DNA of 64,000 nt from Rhopalosiphum padi. Taxonomy: Eukaryota; Arthropoda; Insecta; Hemiptera; Aphididae. The position numbers and the translations under genes were made by a program. Below the pieces are notes generated by a model. That model worked only from the letters and a program-made list of their open reading frames with translations. It did not search any database and was not told the origin of the DNA. The DNA is taken from contig NC_083597.1 in assembly GCF_020882245.1 (NCBI RefSeq), positions 35,690,652 through 35,754,651 of the forward strand. The letters run 5' to 3'. Shown one piece after another: positions 11,596-24,273 of this stretch; position 1 is the stretch's first letter, and each line of letters starts with the position of its first letter.

Positions 11596-14109
11596 TGCGA
11601 TTTTATGTGAAAACTTTGAAGAGGTGACTTGATTCATACCCGCTGGAAACTATTATACTGTACCATATTATTATATTATGCGAGTACCTAATATATTATA
11701 TAGGATTAGAAATAATTTAGGATAAGCGTATAGGATTTAATCGAATTAACTACTTGAACATTTTTAGATGGCTGACTGATCGAGCGATGAGTAATTTATT
11801 TTAAGAGAGGGTGGCTAAACGCGCTAAACTATAGTCAATTATACCATCTCTTCCGCGGACATTGTAGAATATGAGCTGTATAATGAGTTATTTACTAAAA
11901 TAGTATTTAAGTATAAGAGTATCTTAAAAGTTAAAAAAGAATACGTATAATTATCATCGATCTACTAATCAATATTAGTGATACATATTATTTTGAAATA
12001 ATTATATATGTGCATATAGTTTTTAAGGACTTTTGGTATGACATCATATTATGCAATATTCGAGTTATTATAAGTGTGAGTACCTACTTTTATTGATATG
12101 TTTTTGCAGATATAGGTATGTCAATAACTTCAAACATTTTGGTAAGAAGTCATTTATGGAGTTAAATAGTTTTTATAATTTAAAGAGAAAACCTAAATAT
12201 TTTTTTCATAAAAATTTAATGTCCAGTACAGAACATGATATACAAATTTCTCAAATTCGAAAATATAATATAGTGATTAGGCGAAGACTTATGCTTTTGT
12301 CCTGGCGACAATTGTTTAGCCTTGGTAAATGGTAATTACTGCGATGACGTGGGGAGACCAAATTGGAATGAGGCGTACCTACTGTGATTTTACTATACGT
12401 GGCGGGGCTAATAATATTGTTCATGTCAAAAAATAGTGATGTGTAAGTTAGAATCATATAACTCAAATGGAAATTTATAAATTAGAATTTCCTACTAACA
12501 CACATTACTAATCGCAGTAATTTACGCGTACCCCGGACGACTATACATTGTGCTGTATAACTGTTAACACTGTAGACTCGATTAATAGGGAAGGGTTTGT
12601 GCTCACATTATTTATATGATTCATATATAATAATAGTTAAATGTAGAATATTACACGTCACGTCAATACGCGCGATGCTGGATGCGACTGCAGAGACCGT
12701 GTTGACGAGAGATTGCGCGAGTGTGTTTAAAAAAACATTATTTAAAGAGAGAGGAAAATCTTGTTTTTTTTTTTATCATACGCCAAGTGAATTTTAAACA
12801 CTCTATCACGGGACGATCATATTAATTACGTGGCAAATTGAACGAGTTTCCGGCCGTACGCGTAGGTGGCCGCGAATATAGCAATTACCTACTCGTATAT
12901 ACGCATAAACAAACGTGAAAGATTTACAGCGATTTCTGTAAATTATTCTCGTGTATACGTATACATGTATATATATGTACATATTATTATATTATATTAT
13001 TATAATACCTATAGTCGAGACGAAAAGTGCAGTGCGATCTAATCGATTGGCGAGTGTACGATGATGTATTACATATGTGTAGTACAGATATATTATGTAT
13101 CTATATATACACGAAGAAATATGTTGCTCGTTCGATTTTTTCCCTTCGGTTCACAAACCGTATATTTACAAAATTAAACCATAAAACCAATAAGATAAAT
13201 AAATACTATTTTATTCTAAATGTAAACAAAATTATTTCACTTTGTAAAATTAAATTTAACTCGCAGGTATAAACATTTTAATAATGTTATTCATTTAAAT
13301 ATATAAAATATACAATCGCAGGTATAGCGAAGACGTATTTATCATAAGGAATATTAAAATGTTCAGCGATGCGATTAATTTTACTTGACCATTATCATAT
13401 TGTTTTTTCATTATTTTTAAGAAATGACGCAAAAATTAAGTTCATTCATAAAATATACTCGACTCTTTATTTTCTATAATTTAATACAATATTATAATAC
13501 AATTTAGTTATGTGTGACTTGATTTGTTTGTATATAATAATAAATTGTATTTAGCGTGATGTGAAAACCGAGTAATAGGATAAGAGGTTGTAGGAGAGTT
13601 GGGTGAAATATTATACTGGTTTAAGTGCCATATTTTAATATCAATGATAGGTTTCGTTGTATTTGAAAAACAACTCTGAATGGGAACTTGTCAAGTACAA
13701 AAATTATAACGATTTCTATAAAAAAAATGTTAGCCACTGCCCTTTAAAATAATTAAATTTTAGAATTTGCTTCAAAAAATAAAAATACATAGGTACTACG
13801 GTAGTTATAATGATCCTGTCCTGTACAATTATTCACAGAATTAGATTTTTTTTTTTTAATTAATACAGACAAATATTGTCGTGTTGTAAAAAGTCTTCTT
13901 CTTGATTCAGATTAAAAAAAAAAACCGTAATTTATAAAAATTCATAAATCATACAAGACCCGAAAGTTTTTTTTATGAAATCATTTTTGTTAATATATAA
14001 TATTAGATAACATCATATTTACCCCTAGTAAATTGGTATCGGACAGTTGTAAATTAGTGGAAAAGTAGTATGGCAAATAAAATATGAAATACAATTTTCA
14101 AATTTTATA

Positions 14110-14712
14110 GGATTAAACCTCCTTAAACCCAAACTACATAAATTTAGACTCATAATTTTAGACAATAAACTTCTCAGATCCAACATCCATCTCTAACAAA
14201 TTACTAATAATATACAAACAAATTATTCGCCGGGCTATGATACATGGCATCCAACTCTGGGGCTTTGCCAAAAACTCTAACCTCAATATTTTTCAAGCTT
14301 TTCAATCAATTAATTTAAGTATAATAACTAAAGCTCTGTGGTATGTAAGTAACCTTACTTTACATAATGACCTTCACATCTGCACTATACTAACTCTCGC
14401 CCGCATTTATTACTCAAACTTCCACGCGCACATACATAATCACCCTAACCCTCTAACTTCTAATCTTTCATCTGCCACATTCCCAACAATCCTCCTCGCC
14501 ATCTAAAACGTAACTGGTCACGTGATTTACTAACATAATCAGCCAACAATTTTTTTTTAAGTAAAACAAAAATAAAGAATTTTAATTGAAGTAGTGTCAA
14601 TGGATGCCCCCTTCTATCACGTATTCATGCTTTGTAAATATATATTTTAAAATTTACTTATTGTATCATTTGAATACAGATTGTAAATATTTTTTTAGTA
14701 AAAAAAAAAAAT
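14110..14712 (+). mobile_element. 3' end of a Jockey-like LINE, decayed
   Basis: The translation includes NKLLIIYKQIIRRAMIHGIQ followed by LWGFAKNSNLN. Then come FQSINLSIITKALWYVSN, TLHNDLHICTI, LARIYYSNFHAHIHNHPNPL and TSNLSSATFP. This is the conserved C-terminal region after the reverse-transcriptase domain in Jockey-clade non-LTR retrotransposons, where the pattern YGIQLWG...K.SN...IQ.FQS...R is typical. The open stretch is 14165-14504. Upstream the frame breaks (LKPKLHKFRL... is in another frame), and the stop after LLAI interrupts the usual tail. An A-rich end lies at 14700-14711. It is a 5'-truncated, frameshifted and inactive copy on the + strand. Confidence 0.85.
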
Positions 14713-16098
14713 TATAGGATTGTAAAAATTTGAAAAATTGACACTGGACCACTTAAATAGAGTTAAATCAATATTCCTTCGTTGTTAAAATCGATATAAA
14801 GTGTTTAAAAACTAAAAATACATCAATTCAAAATTATTCTTAAAATCCTTTTTTTTTTTTATTCATTATAATTTTATTTCACATTCTGTAAGTGATAAAA
14901 TATAAATGCTTACAATATGTGAAAGTGATGATGTGTTGAATAGGTCATATGATTTTAACTTGAATGATGATATTTTTCATACGATATTTTAGCTTGTTTT
15001 ATGGAAAAATTGTATAATGTTACTTACTTGTCTGTAATTCTGTATACAATATATACATATTAAACATATTATTACTTACAGTATAATATTTTGTATTTTT
15101 TCCTGTTTTTTTTTTTTATAACCATTCCGGTTACAAGTTAAATTTTATTTCATCGATAAATTCTATTAATAAAATCTGAATCATGGTATCATCACACCAT
15201 ACAGAATAACAGACGTACCATACGACGTATAACGTCTTCCAAGAAAAACCAAGGAAACCGCGTTCCGGTCGTGTTTTTAAATTTCTCGCAATTAAATAGT
15301 GGATTGAACGGTAATAGTTATAATATACCGCTAAAGGTTCGGTCATAATTATTATTAATGCACAAACCACAAACTATATTATTTTCAAGAAATCCGTATT
15401 GATCGTTGGCACTATGACGATTTTTTATATAGGTAGTATATCTTTTTAAACGGTATCCGGCACACGGTGTATCTCAACACAAACCGCAGATATTAAATTA
15501 AAATACCACCATGTAATAATATTATGTATAATACATGATTGTGAACTTGTCTTGCCTATATTGGCTATATTTAATATAATAGCAATGATTATTTATAAAT
15601 TATAATTCATAATCAATGATAATAATATATATATGTACCTATACCGCATCCGCGCATTGGTATACTATAATACGTAAGCGATATTATACACCTGTTGATG
15701 TCATTATAATTATTCGACAGCCCATCGTTTATACGAATTACTATAATAACACACATGTGCCTATAATATTATGTCCTCAGTAGGTACTTTTTGCAGTACA
15801 CACGCGTATATTATGATATTATTATAGCTGCAGTCCTCAATACCTGTAAGTTGTAACACATATTATAATTATATGAACCTCTAATGTTTTATAATAATAT
15901 GGTGTACGGCTAATAGATATATACCTACGCAAAACTTTTTTGTTTGAAGTAATAACAAAGTTTCATAACTTTTCAGGTTAGAAAAGCTACTTTTTTTCTT
16001 CAAATACGTCACTTATTGAATCATGAGACTGTATACTATACTGTCCAACACAGACTCCATACGCCTTCATAATATTATGATGTTCCACGACTTTTATC
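14713..16098. other. Gene-free, AT-rich
   Basis: No supportable gene. The 79-codon minus-strand ORF at 15131-15370 has no recognisable domain and no splice or poly(A) context. Confidence 0.5.
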
Positions 16099-16562
16099 GG
16101 GCGATTGTAAACTCTCCTGGGTCTTCAGTAGGTACTACTTATTTAATTTAATAAAAATCATAAAATAAATCTAATATATATTTAAGTTTAATTTAAAAAT
16201 AGTCAATCATATAATAATAATAATAATTTAAATTAATGCATTTAGCTGCTATGAGCTATAATATTATAGCCAAAATACAATAAAAAATAAAAATTCATAA
16301 AATAAATCAATAAGATATAAAATATACAATAAAATAAAAATGTTTAAATTAATTATTTTTTTTTTTGATAATAGTTTAATAGAAACACACCGATTTAAAA
16401 AAAACTTATGGTATCTATTTCTAGTCTTATATTTTTTGAAATATAGTTTTATCATTATTTTTTGTATTACAGTTTTTACTTGTTTTGTTTAATTTATTGC
16501 AACTTTGAATTTTAATGTATATTTCAATTTGAAAATGTTGACCCGGGAGAGTTTACCACCCC
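16099..16562. mobile_element. MITE-like element with terminal inverted repeats
   Basis: The left end has GTAAACTCTCCTGGGTC (ending at 16123). The right end, read as reverse complement, has GTAAACTCTCCCGGGTC, which is 16 of 17 identical, and both are preceded by a G-rich terminus. The roughly 420 bp between them is very AT-rich and non-coding. I could not recognise the superfamily or a target-site duplication. Confidence 0.55.
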
Positions 16563-18396
16563 TTTTATCACTTAAGAGCCTAAACGATGGTCATCGAGAT
16601 GATACAGTTATTAACAGATAAGGATTTTGTCGTCAAATTATAATACATTATTTAAGCCACAACTCATAATGTTGTGATTAAACACAATACAAATACAATT
16701 ATTAGATCTTAAAATTTATCGGGAAAAAAATTAATTTGAATCGCGTACTTGTATAAATTATATTTTCAATAAAACGCAAATAAATCACCGTCAGATTACT
16801 TAAAAAGTAATTTCGTTCCGGCATCTCGTTACTTAAGTTACTAACCAACACTGCAGCATATAATATTATACGCACGTATAATGATCGTCTCGTGTAATAT
16901 ATTACACGACGTTTGCCATAAAGAAACCCAATAAAATATGTCCACACATCGTTCGCGGCGTACCCAAAATATAGGCATTCGCATCCGCCGGTATAGCTCG
17001 GCTCGTACCTAGTAGTGCGCGCCATTGATATTTTAATAGTGGATGTTTTATGTTATTACACATACTGCAGTGCGCGCTCGTCCGTATTATGGACGCTCGA
17101 AACAGAAATGCGATATTATGATATATGTACTTGACGTACCTCCTCATCCGGCTCATCCTCCGCTGCCAACGCTCACTTGCGCGTATAATATTATAATATA
17201 TTATATTATATAAATTTCGTGTATTTAAAATACGCTCGTAAAACACACACGACGACCGTGGTATTGGTAGTAATAATATATCGTGTATACTAAAGACTTA
17301 ATCGATGTGTCGTTGTAAAATCGATCGGCGATTACTATATACCTATATATGCCTGTAATAACGGGTCCTGTGTTGTAAATAATATATATATAATATGTAA
17401 GCGTAATATCCGCGTATACCGGTTTATATAGTGATGCCGTCGTAACAGCTCGTGTACGAATCACACCCGAATGATGAATTTTTTTAAAAAAAATATTATT
17501 CACTTGTCAATGTGTCGACCATAATACAGATACGTATAGTCATAACGCTGGAGCGCAAAAAAAAAACCACTTGTATTCGTTTGTATTATTGGAATAAAAT
17601 CTGCAATTTATGCATTCAAAACATTTTAACTGTAATACATTATATTATGCTTATGATGACGAGCTGTTTAAAATACATTCGTCTGAAATTCGATGGAAAA
17701 ATATCTCGTGCTTTATATATAATCGATTTAAAATGCTACCTATACTATATTACTCGGAGACCGGAGTCCTGTAAACACGTTTTGGGTAATGCTAAAACAG
17801 ATTTTTAAAAGTAATGTCCTCAAGGGAAATAAATTATACTAAATATCTGAAATACCTACGCATTTTTAGCATTAAAAATTAAGAATTAGAATAATAATTA
17901 TTTAATCGAATATAGTTATTCAGCCATTTTTATATATATTATATATCTCGGATTGGTTGTAACAAATTGCCTCATTAAATTTAATGTGGTTTTTTCTTTT
18001 TATATAAATGAGTGCAGTGTTGGTTATGTCACCTCACCAGCAGCCCTCAAAAGTTGTGTGAAATAAAATTAATCGTTAAAATTAAATTTTAATATATTCA
18101 CAAAATTAATTCTTCGGTTTTCGAGAGCCGGTCGAAAATACATACCTATCATCTTTATATGTGTTCTCGGCGCCTAGCGAGGATATTAACCAACAATCGC
18201 ATGCAAAGACGGTCAGAGATTAAAATCACACCCGAGATTTATTATAGGCCACTCATGTTATATCGCTGTGGACTGCTCTTTAACAACCGTTTAGAATACG
18301 TAATATCAAACGCATATTATACTATATTATTACATTATAAGGTACACATCGTAATACAATATAACATTTATTATAAAACATTGAATCCATATAAAT

Positions 18397-18535
18397 CAGA
18401 GATTCCCAACCAGGGTGTCGCGAAATTATTTGAAATATATATTTTAGTCTATAGGCCATATAGTGCACAGGATGCCTCCGGATGTTTAGAAAATGACCAA
18501 AGGTGCAGTAAATCAAAAAAGGTTGAGAACCTTTG
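18397..18535. mobile_element. Short hAT MITE with 8-bp target-site duplication
   Basis: The left end is CAGAGATTCCCAACC. The right end as reverse complement is CAAAGGTTCTCAACC, 12 of 15 identical. The flanks are ATATAAAT at 18389-18396 and ACATAAAT at 18536-18543, an 8-bp duplication with one mismatch, as expected for hAT transposition. The element is 139 bp and non-coding. Three overlapping ORFs in this region are shadows. Confidence 0.75.
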
Positions 18536-21217
18536 ACATAAATACATAGCGTGTACATCATAATTATATATATCATTTTTTATATAAATATTATACACAT
18601 ATTTTATTTTAAGCATTCCTCGCGCAATGTTTTCTAGCACGACAAATTAGTTGAAATTACCCTTAAGGGATAGGTTAATATAATTGCCTATTAGAATCAA
18701 ATATATTTTTACTTTTTTAATATCAACGGTATTAATACAAACTCAAATTAAATTATCCTATAAAGTAATCATAAAACACTTTTAGTTTTTAAATCAGTTG
18801 ATGATCACAATCTGTTTTAAGTGCGCTCGCTGTATAAACGGCGGTGCAGAAATACAACGCTGAGCTTTTAATTGAGAATTTATGTTTGTCACGCGGGCTG
18901 TTGAGTAGGTGGCAAGAATATATGTATATATATTTTTTTTTTTGATAAACTAAACACTGAAGAATATATAAAATAATAATTAATAAGTGACTAATAAATC
19001 TTTAATGATAAAATGTCGAAAATAATTTTTTTTTTTTGACGGGAGAAATTAATTATGTATCAGCTAGCTTTTTGAAGAATTATAAGTATAAACAAATGGG
19101 ACGTATTTAATATTTATAAACATAGTCAAAGGAAAAAAGACTGCAGTATTTCCAGTCCTGCGCGCCTTCTCTTTAACTTTAACCCCTATGTAGTACACCT
19201 ATGTATATGTACGTGCGTGTATATATACGAGTTTACCTATACCGTACACGTCAATTGTTGTGCGTTAAAAAACAATTAATAATATTATACCTTCATGTTT
19301 TGTTTACGTTTAGGTACATGATGATATTGTTCCGATACCAGTTCATCCACACACTTGGGTGTTATGTGTCGTTGCCGTAGAGTGTAATACAATAATATGA
19401 AAATCTCTATTGTTCTAGTAGTTTATATTATATATTTTATTTTTTTTTTTCCGCGATAGTTATTGAGTCGCCGATGAGCAACATTTTTTTTCCGCGAACA
19501 TACTATATTATATTATTACAATCTGCAGTCTGTTACCCGTTTGTTCGGAAATCTCGTAAACGCTCTTGCTTCTCCGTACACTCATTGTAGTGTAATTATA
19601 TTTATTATTATTTTTACAGTGCCGTTCGAGTGAACTGTGAGTAGGTGTGGGTACTATAGCTGCCCATAATAATGATAATAATAAGCCAAATCACTAAAAG
19701 ATACGATGCATAATAAACTTAATACCGCAGCAGAATAATAACATAGCGCGTGCTGCGCTTGTACATTCATACTAAAATAATATATCTTTTGTATATAATA
19801 GCAGTAGAAGACAGTAGTCATCGTCTTCGTGTGGTCTTCCGGGCGGAAACGACTATATGACATTCCATCGGAAAGCATTTTTATCTCACACTGCAGTAAT
19901 TTTATTATACTTATACCGTTATATGTGGTGGTTGGGTGAAACGATTTTATAAGTATCGAGAAATTATTGGGCTTTTATTATATTATATGCCCACAGTAGG
20001 TTATCGATATAATTGTTTTTGGGGTTTCGGAAAATCTGGTTTACAATTTTTTTGGGACCAAAAAGATTTTTTTTTGCAAGTATACATGCTACTTCATGAA
20101 TACCGTACAATGTGTGTATCCATATAATATTATCGATACAATTTATTAACTGTATCAGCGTATCATATCTATAGCTACTCTTATTAATTTTATATGATTG
20201 TAAATTACGTGTGTTCTCAGTCGCGCTGGATCAAAGATATCTGCTCTGCACAAGCGAAATATTTTATCGGTAAAGTTTAAGTTGTGTTGTTATTTAGTAC
20301 ACATCATTTTTTATCATAACTACATTACTATACATCACTTTACGCTAATTTAAGTAGGTATCTATACTGAGTTTGAGAGTGCAAATCATTGCGTCTGAAC
20401 AAATTCAAAAATGTTTTATAATGTATTTCATTCACCCGTTAGCTCAACGAGTATGCATATGTATATTGTATATATACACAGTGTTTGACACGATCAGTAT
20501 TATAATATAAAATACGGTGTGCTTACCTGCCTACGACAGAGGTAACTGATGTGTAGGAGGAGAACTATACCTATATTATATAACATTATACTTAACGTGT
20601 TCTCAAAAAAGCTTCACAGAGAGACAGTTACACGAGCTCTACAGCCGGTATGTGGTAGTTTTACAACTATATATATACTAATCGTAATCGTTTTTTTACA
20701 CATGTCTATATTCAAGGTTAATAGACCTGTTTTACATAATAAACCGATTTGAAACGATTTTCATTACTGTACCACCATTACCATACAGATACAGTTTATA
20801 ATGCAACAATGTATAGTATTATTAGTAGATTCGAGATTTTTTGATCACTGTGCGTATTGAGTTTAAATAATAATAATAAATTCGTCATCGGTTATTTTAG
20901 TCTGTATGGTCTTGAAAACCATCTATTTCAATATCTACCTAGGCGTATTTTACGAGTGACAGACAAATGCTCGGTGGGATATAATAATTTAGCTCGACCT
21001 ACATTTTTTTTTTAAAAGAAAATTCTAAAAATACTTTTTCATTACATATAAAAATTAAAATGCATATATCAGTTTAATAGTTAATTTAATCAATACCATT
21101 CACACGGGCTTAGATTTTTAATTCTAACGTATATATTTGTATATTATTTATACTATAGGTAATATAATATAATGATTTATGAGTGAATTAAATAACATTA
21201 CGATTTTTGACACCACA

Positions 21218-21279
21218 GTAAATTACATTTATTCACACAGATTTGTGTGAAAGAATCATTATAGTTTAATGTAATTTAC
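21218..21279. repeat. Nested perfect inverted repeats
   Basis: The outer arms are GTAAATTACATT (21218-21229) and AATGTAATTTAC (21268-21279), both perfect over 12 bp. The inner arms are TTCACACA (21232-21239) and TGTGTGAA (21244-21251), perfect over 8 bp with a four-base loop. The right side carries a 16-base bulge. It may be a small foldback element or a transcribed hairpin. Confidence 0.7.
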
Positions 21280-22377
21280 CTACGTTCATAAATGCTTCCA
21301 AAAATTAATATTATTCTAGCAGAGTTCAATACTGTATAATAATAAAATAAATACGTATTTTATAAAATAATTAATATTGTACAACTTTAAGATATAATAT
21401 TAATTAATGAATTATTATTATTACAGCTAAATAAACGTAAATCAAAATTGAAGAACAATGTTACAAATTCTAAATTATTTACGTACTATGTCATTGAGCT
21501 AAAGGTAGCAAATAGAAGTGATGTTAGATGTTTCAATTGGTTTAAAATAACTGAAATGAGAGTGTCTGTTTATTTTTTCGTGTTTATTTGTTGGTTATTA
21601 TACGTCACTATTAATTATTATACAGATTGTTTATAAAGATGGACAATTCTACAATTATCAGAGAAGAAAATAAGTTGTGTTAAGCAGTGAAAACGGAAAA
21701 ATTATTCAGCGATACCTGTAAATTTCAGTTTTTGTGAAAGTATTATTCAACAAATACCAAAAACAAATTAACCATACAAATGTTAGAGCTTTTATGTTAT
21801 TCACAGCTTTAACAATCTATATATATTATATTGTATTGACAAGATGCATGTTAAGTTCCATTCGTACAAGTAGGTACGTTACTAATTTATTAAAATAATA
21901 CAACTTATAAAAAAATATAAGATACAGTTTAGTCGCGATGACTCGAAGTTGGAGGGAAATACAAATTTGCTTCGAGATATGTATTATTCAGGTATCTAAC
22001 TCGAATTTATATTAATTTATATATAATTTATATATCTAAGGGAATAAAAAAAAATCCGAGCTGTCAAATTTTTCGAGTTATCGTGACTCGACTGTATTAT
22101 ATTATTTTGTAATTTATTAATACTATGATTATTGATTAAGGAACCTATAGTAAAAGGAATAGGATAAGTGAACTCTTTATAAAAATTGTAAGCTATATAA
22201 AACCAGTAATAGATTCGCAATAATTGCGGTTAAAAGTGAAATCTTATTTTTAGCAGAGATCGTCATCTGCTATTGCTACTATTGCAATGTTCTACATGAA
22301 TAATACAAACCATAAAATGTAGTCTTACATGTCAAGTTAGATAGGGCTAAATTAATTTGTTGCACAATCCCTTAGGG

Positions 22378-22570
22378 CAGAGGTTCTCAAACTTTTCAGG
22401 CCAGGCCCCCCCCTTTTAGTTAGGACTACCAATTAAGACCCGTGGACATTATTTTTTTTTCTTAAACACGTTTTATTGAATTAGAAAAACAGAATATGGT
22501 TCAAAGCAACAATTTATAATATTTTTAAGTATCTGACAAGACTCAATTAGTATTTACCCGACAATCTGCA
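22378..22570 (+). mobile_element. hAT-like element, one end only
   Basis: CAGAGGTTCTCAAACTTTTC is a classic hAT terminus, and the following GGCCAGGCCCCCC and AGACCCGTGGACATTATT fit the subterminal part. No matching right end was found, so the element is truncated and the given end is approximate. Confidence 0.6.
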
Positions 22571-23074
22571 AGGACCATAGGTTTGTTCTAAACGTTTTTA
22601 TCGTGACCCAGGAGTGAGGAATGCAGGAAATCGGCGCAGACTGCAGATATGTGCTTATCGTGGTTTATCTATTATTTACTTTTAGTCCGCGACCGTAATA
22701 CAGATCGACACATTAATGTCTTTATAATATTCTGGGCCATATCCGATGTGTGTTTTGTATTAGGCAAATAGGTAGGTTTACTATTACCTATATTATAGGC
22801 TTTTTTGTTTGCACGTTTTGGGGTGTGTCTGTCGTGTATATCGGGACAATATTATAATATTATATCGGCGACCGGTTTGCGGTTATGTTTGTTCTGAAAT
22901 ATGTCATTCATCGTACGTAGACATGTACATATAATATATATTATAATGTCTTCGGTACAAAACGCGTCGTTGTTACGATGTTTTCGTATATGTATATATA
23001 TTTATATTTATATCCGGTGAGTGGTCTTTGGTTTTTCGCGCCTCAACGGGTACCTGTATACAATATACGCATAA

Positions 23075-23096
23075 ACACACACACACACACACACAC
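23075..23096. repeat. (AC)n microsatellite
   Basis: About 11 AC units. A shorter AC run follows at 23190-23202. The ORFs on both strands here are repeat artefacts. Confidence 0.9.
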
Positions 23097-24066
23097 TTAC
23101 AATCTACCGGCAACTACAACAGCCGTCGTCTCGTCGATCTTCAACTTGACCACGCCGCACCTATGTTTGCCCGGAGACGACGGGACACGCACACACACAC
23201 AAAAACGTTTTAACAGATACGGTCTCCTTTCTTGTTTGCACGGTTTAAATGACAGAGCACACAAAATATTAAAATAATAAATATGACGACCACTACATTC
23301 TGTTCTTCGCAAATAACCGCCGGCGGTGTTTTTCGAAAATTGTCGAAAACACTCACTACGACGCCTCTAACGTTGCACACCTATACAGTATAATATAATT
23401 TTGTTTACACCACCGCCGTATATACCAATAATATATGATATTATACGATATACACTTAACGCAATCGTCGAAATCGTGATCTGTCCGAAATAGTTTATTT
23501 GCCGTGACTTATGGGAGGACCGCGTCCTATATGTAGCTAAGTGACTATAAATTATAAAGTCGCGAGAAGATATTATTTATAGACGCTTAGATGGTGTATA
23601 ATAATATCCGCTTTCTTTCGGTGCGCGCGAATTATCACAGCAAAGTAACGATCTGTTTGACATTTCAGTAAAATAAATATAGGTATATATATTGATTCGG
23701 CTGACATCCATTACTGAATAGCAATTATTATCGACCGTTTTAATATGATATTATTTATGATGTCTGACGTCTTGTCTTATTATATAATAGTTATATTATT
23801 ATTCACCGTAAAAATGATTGAATAGAAATACTAGCTTTTTATCTTTAAAGTATCGTAAGAATTTTTAAACTATGATACATAGATTATCAAAAATAAATCG
23901 AAATACTGATCTCTTTGAGTATTTTAAATGCATTCAAAATATTTGTATTTTCACAAACAATATACATATTTTTTAAATGCTCAATTTAAATTTTATCGGC
24001 AGATGGAATCAATAGAAATATTTAAAAATTGTTTGTATAATATTTTCCTATTATACTATCCGAATA

Positions 24067-24273
24067 GCGAATAGAAACAGTATTTGATATATTGATATAT
24101 TTTTACTATTATCAATGTTTGGCCTACATAGAGAAATAATAGAAAAATATTCTTAAATTATATTAAAATCGCAATAGTACCTAAGTTGATAACCGATTAT
24201 ATAGAGTACAACACAATTCTCGGTCAATTGTCGGTTAGGTTCATTTAAATAATTCGATTTCGTTTCTATTCGC
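24067..24273. repeat. 12-bp perfect inverted repeat spaced 183 bp
   Basis: GCGAATAGAAAC at 24067-24078 and its exact reverse complement at 24262-24273 enclose AT-rich DNA. The arms contain GC bases unusual for this region, which makes chance less likely. It may be a decayed MITE. No target duplication is evident. Confidence 0.4.

Noticed and set aside
11158..11632. Opposed 116- and 117-codon ORFs
   Set aside because: They overlap head-to-tail on opposite strands across poly-A and CGT repeats. Neither shows a protein-like composition.
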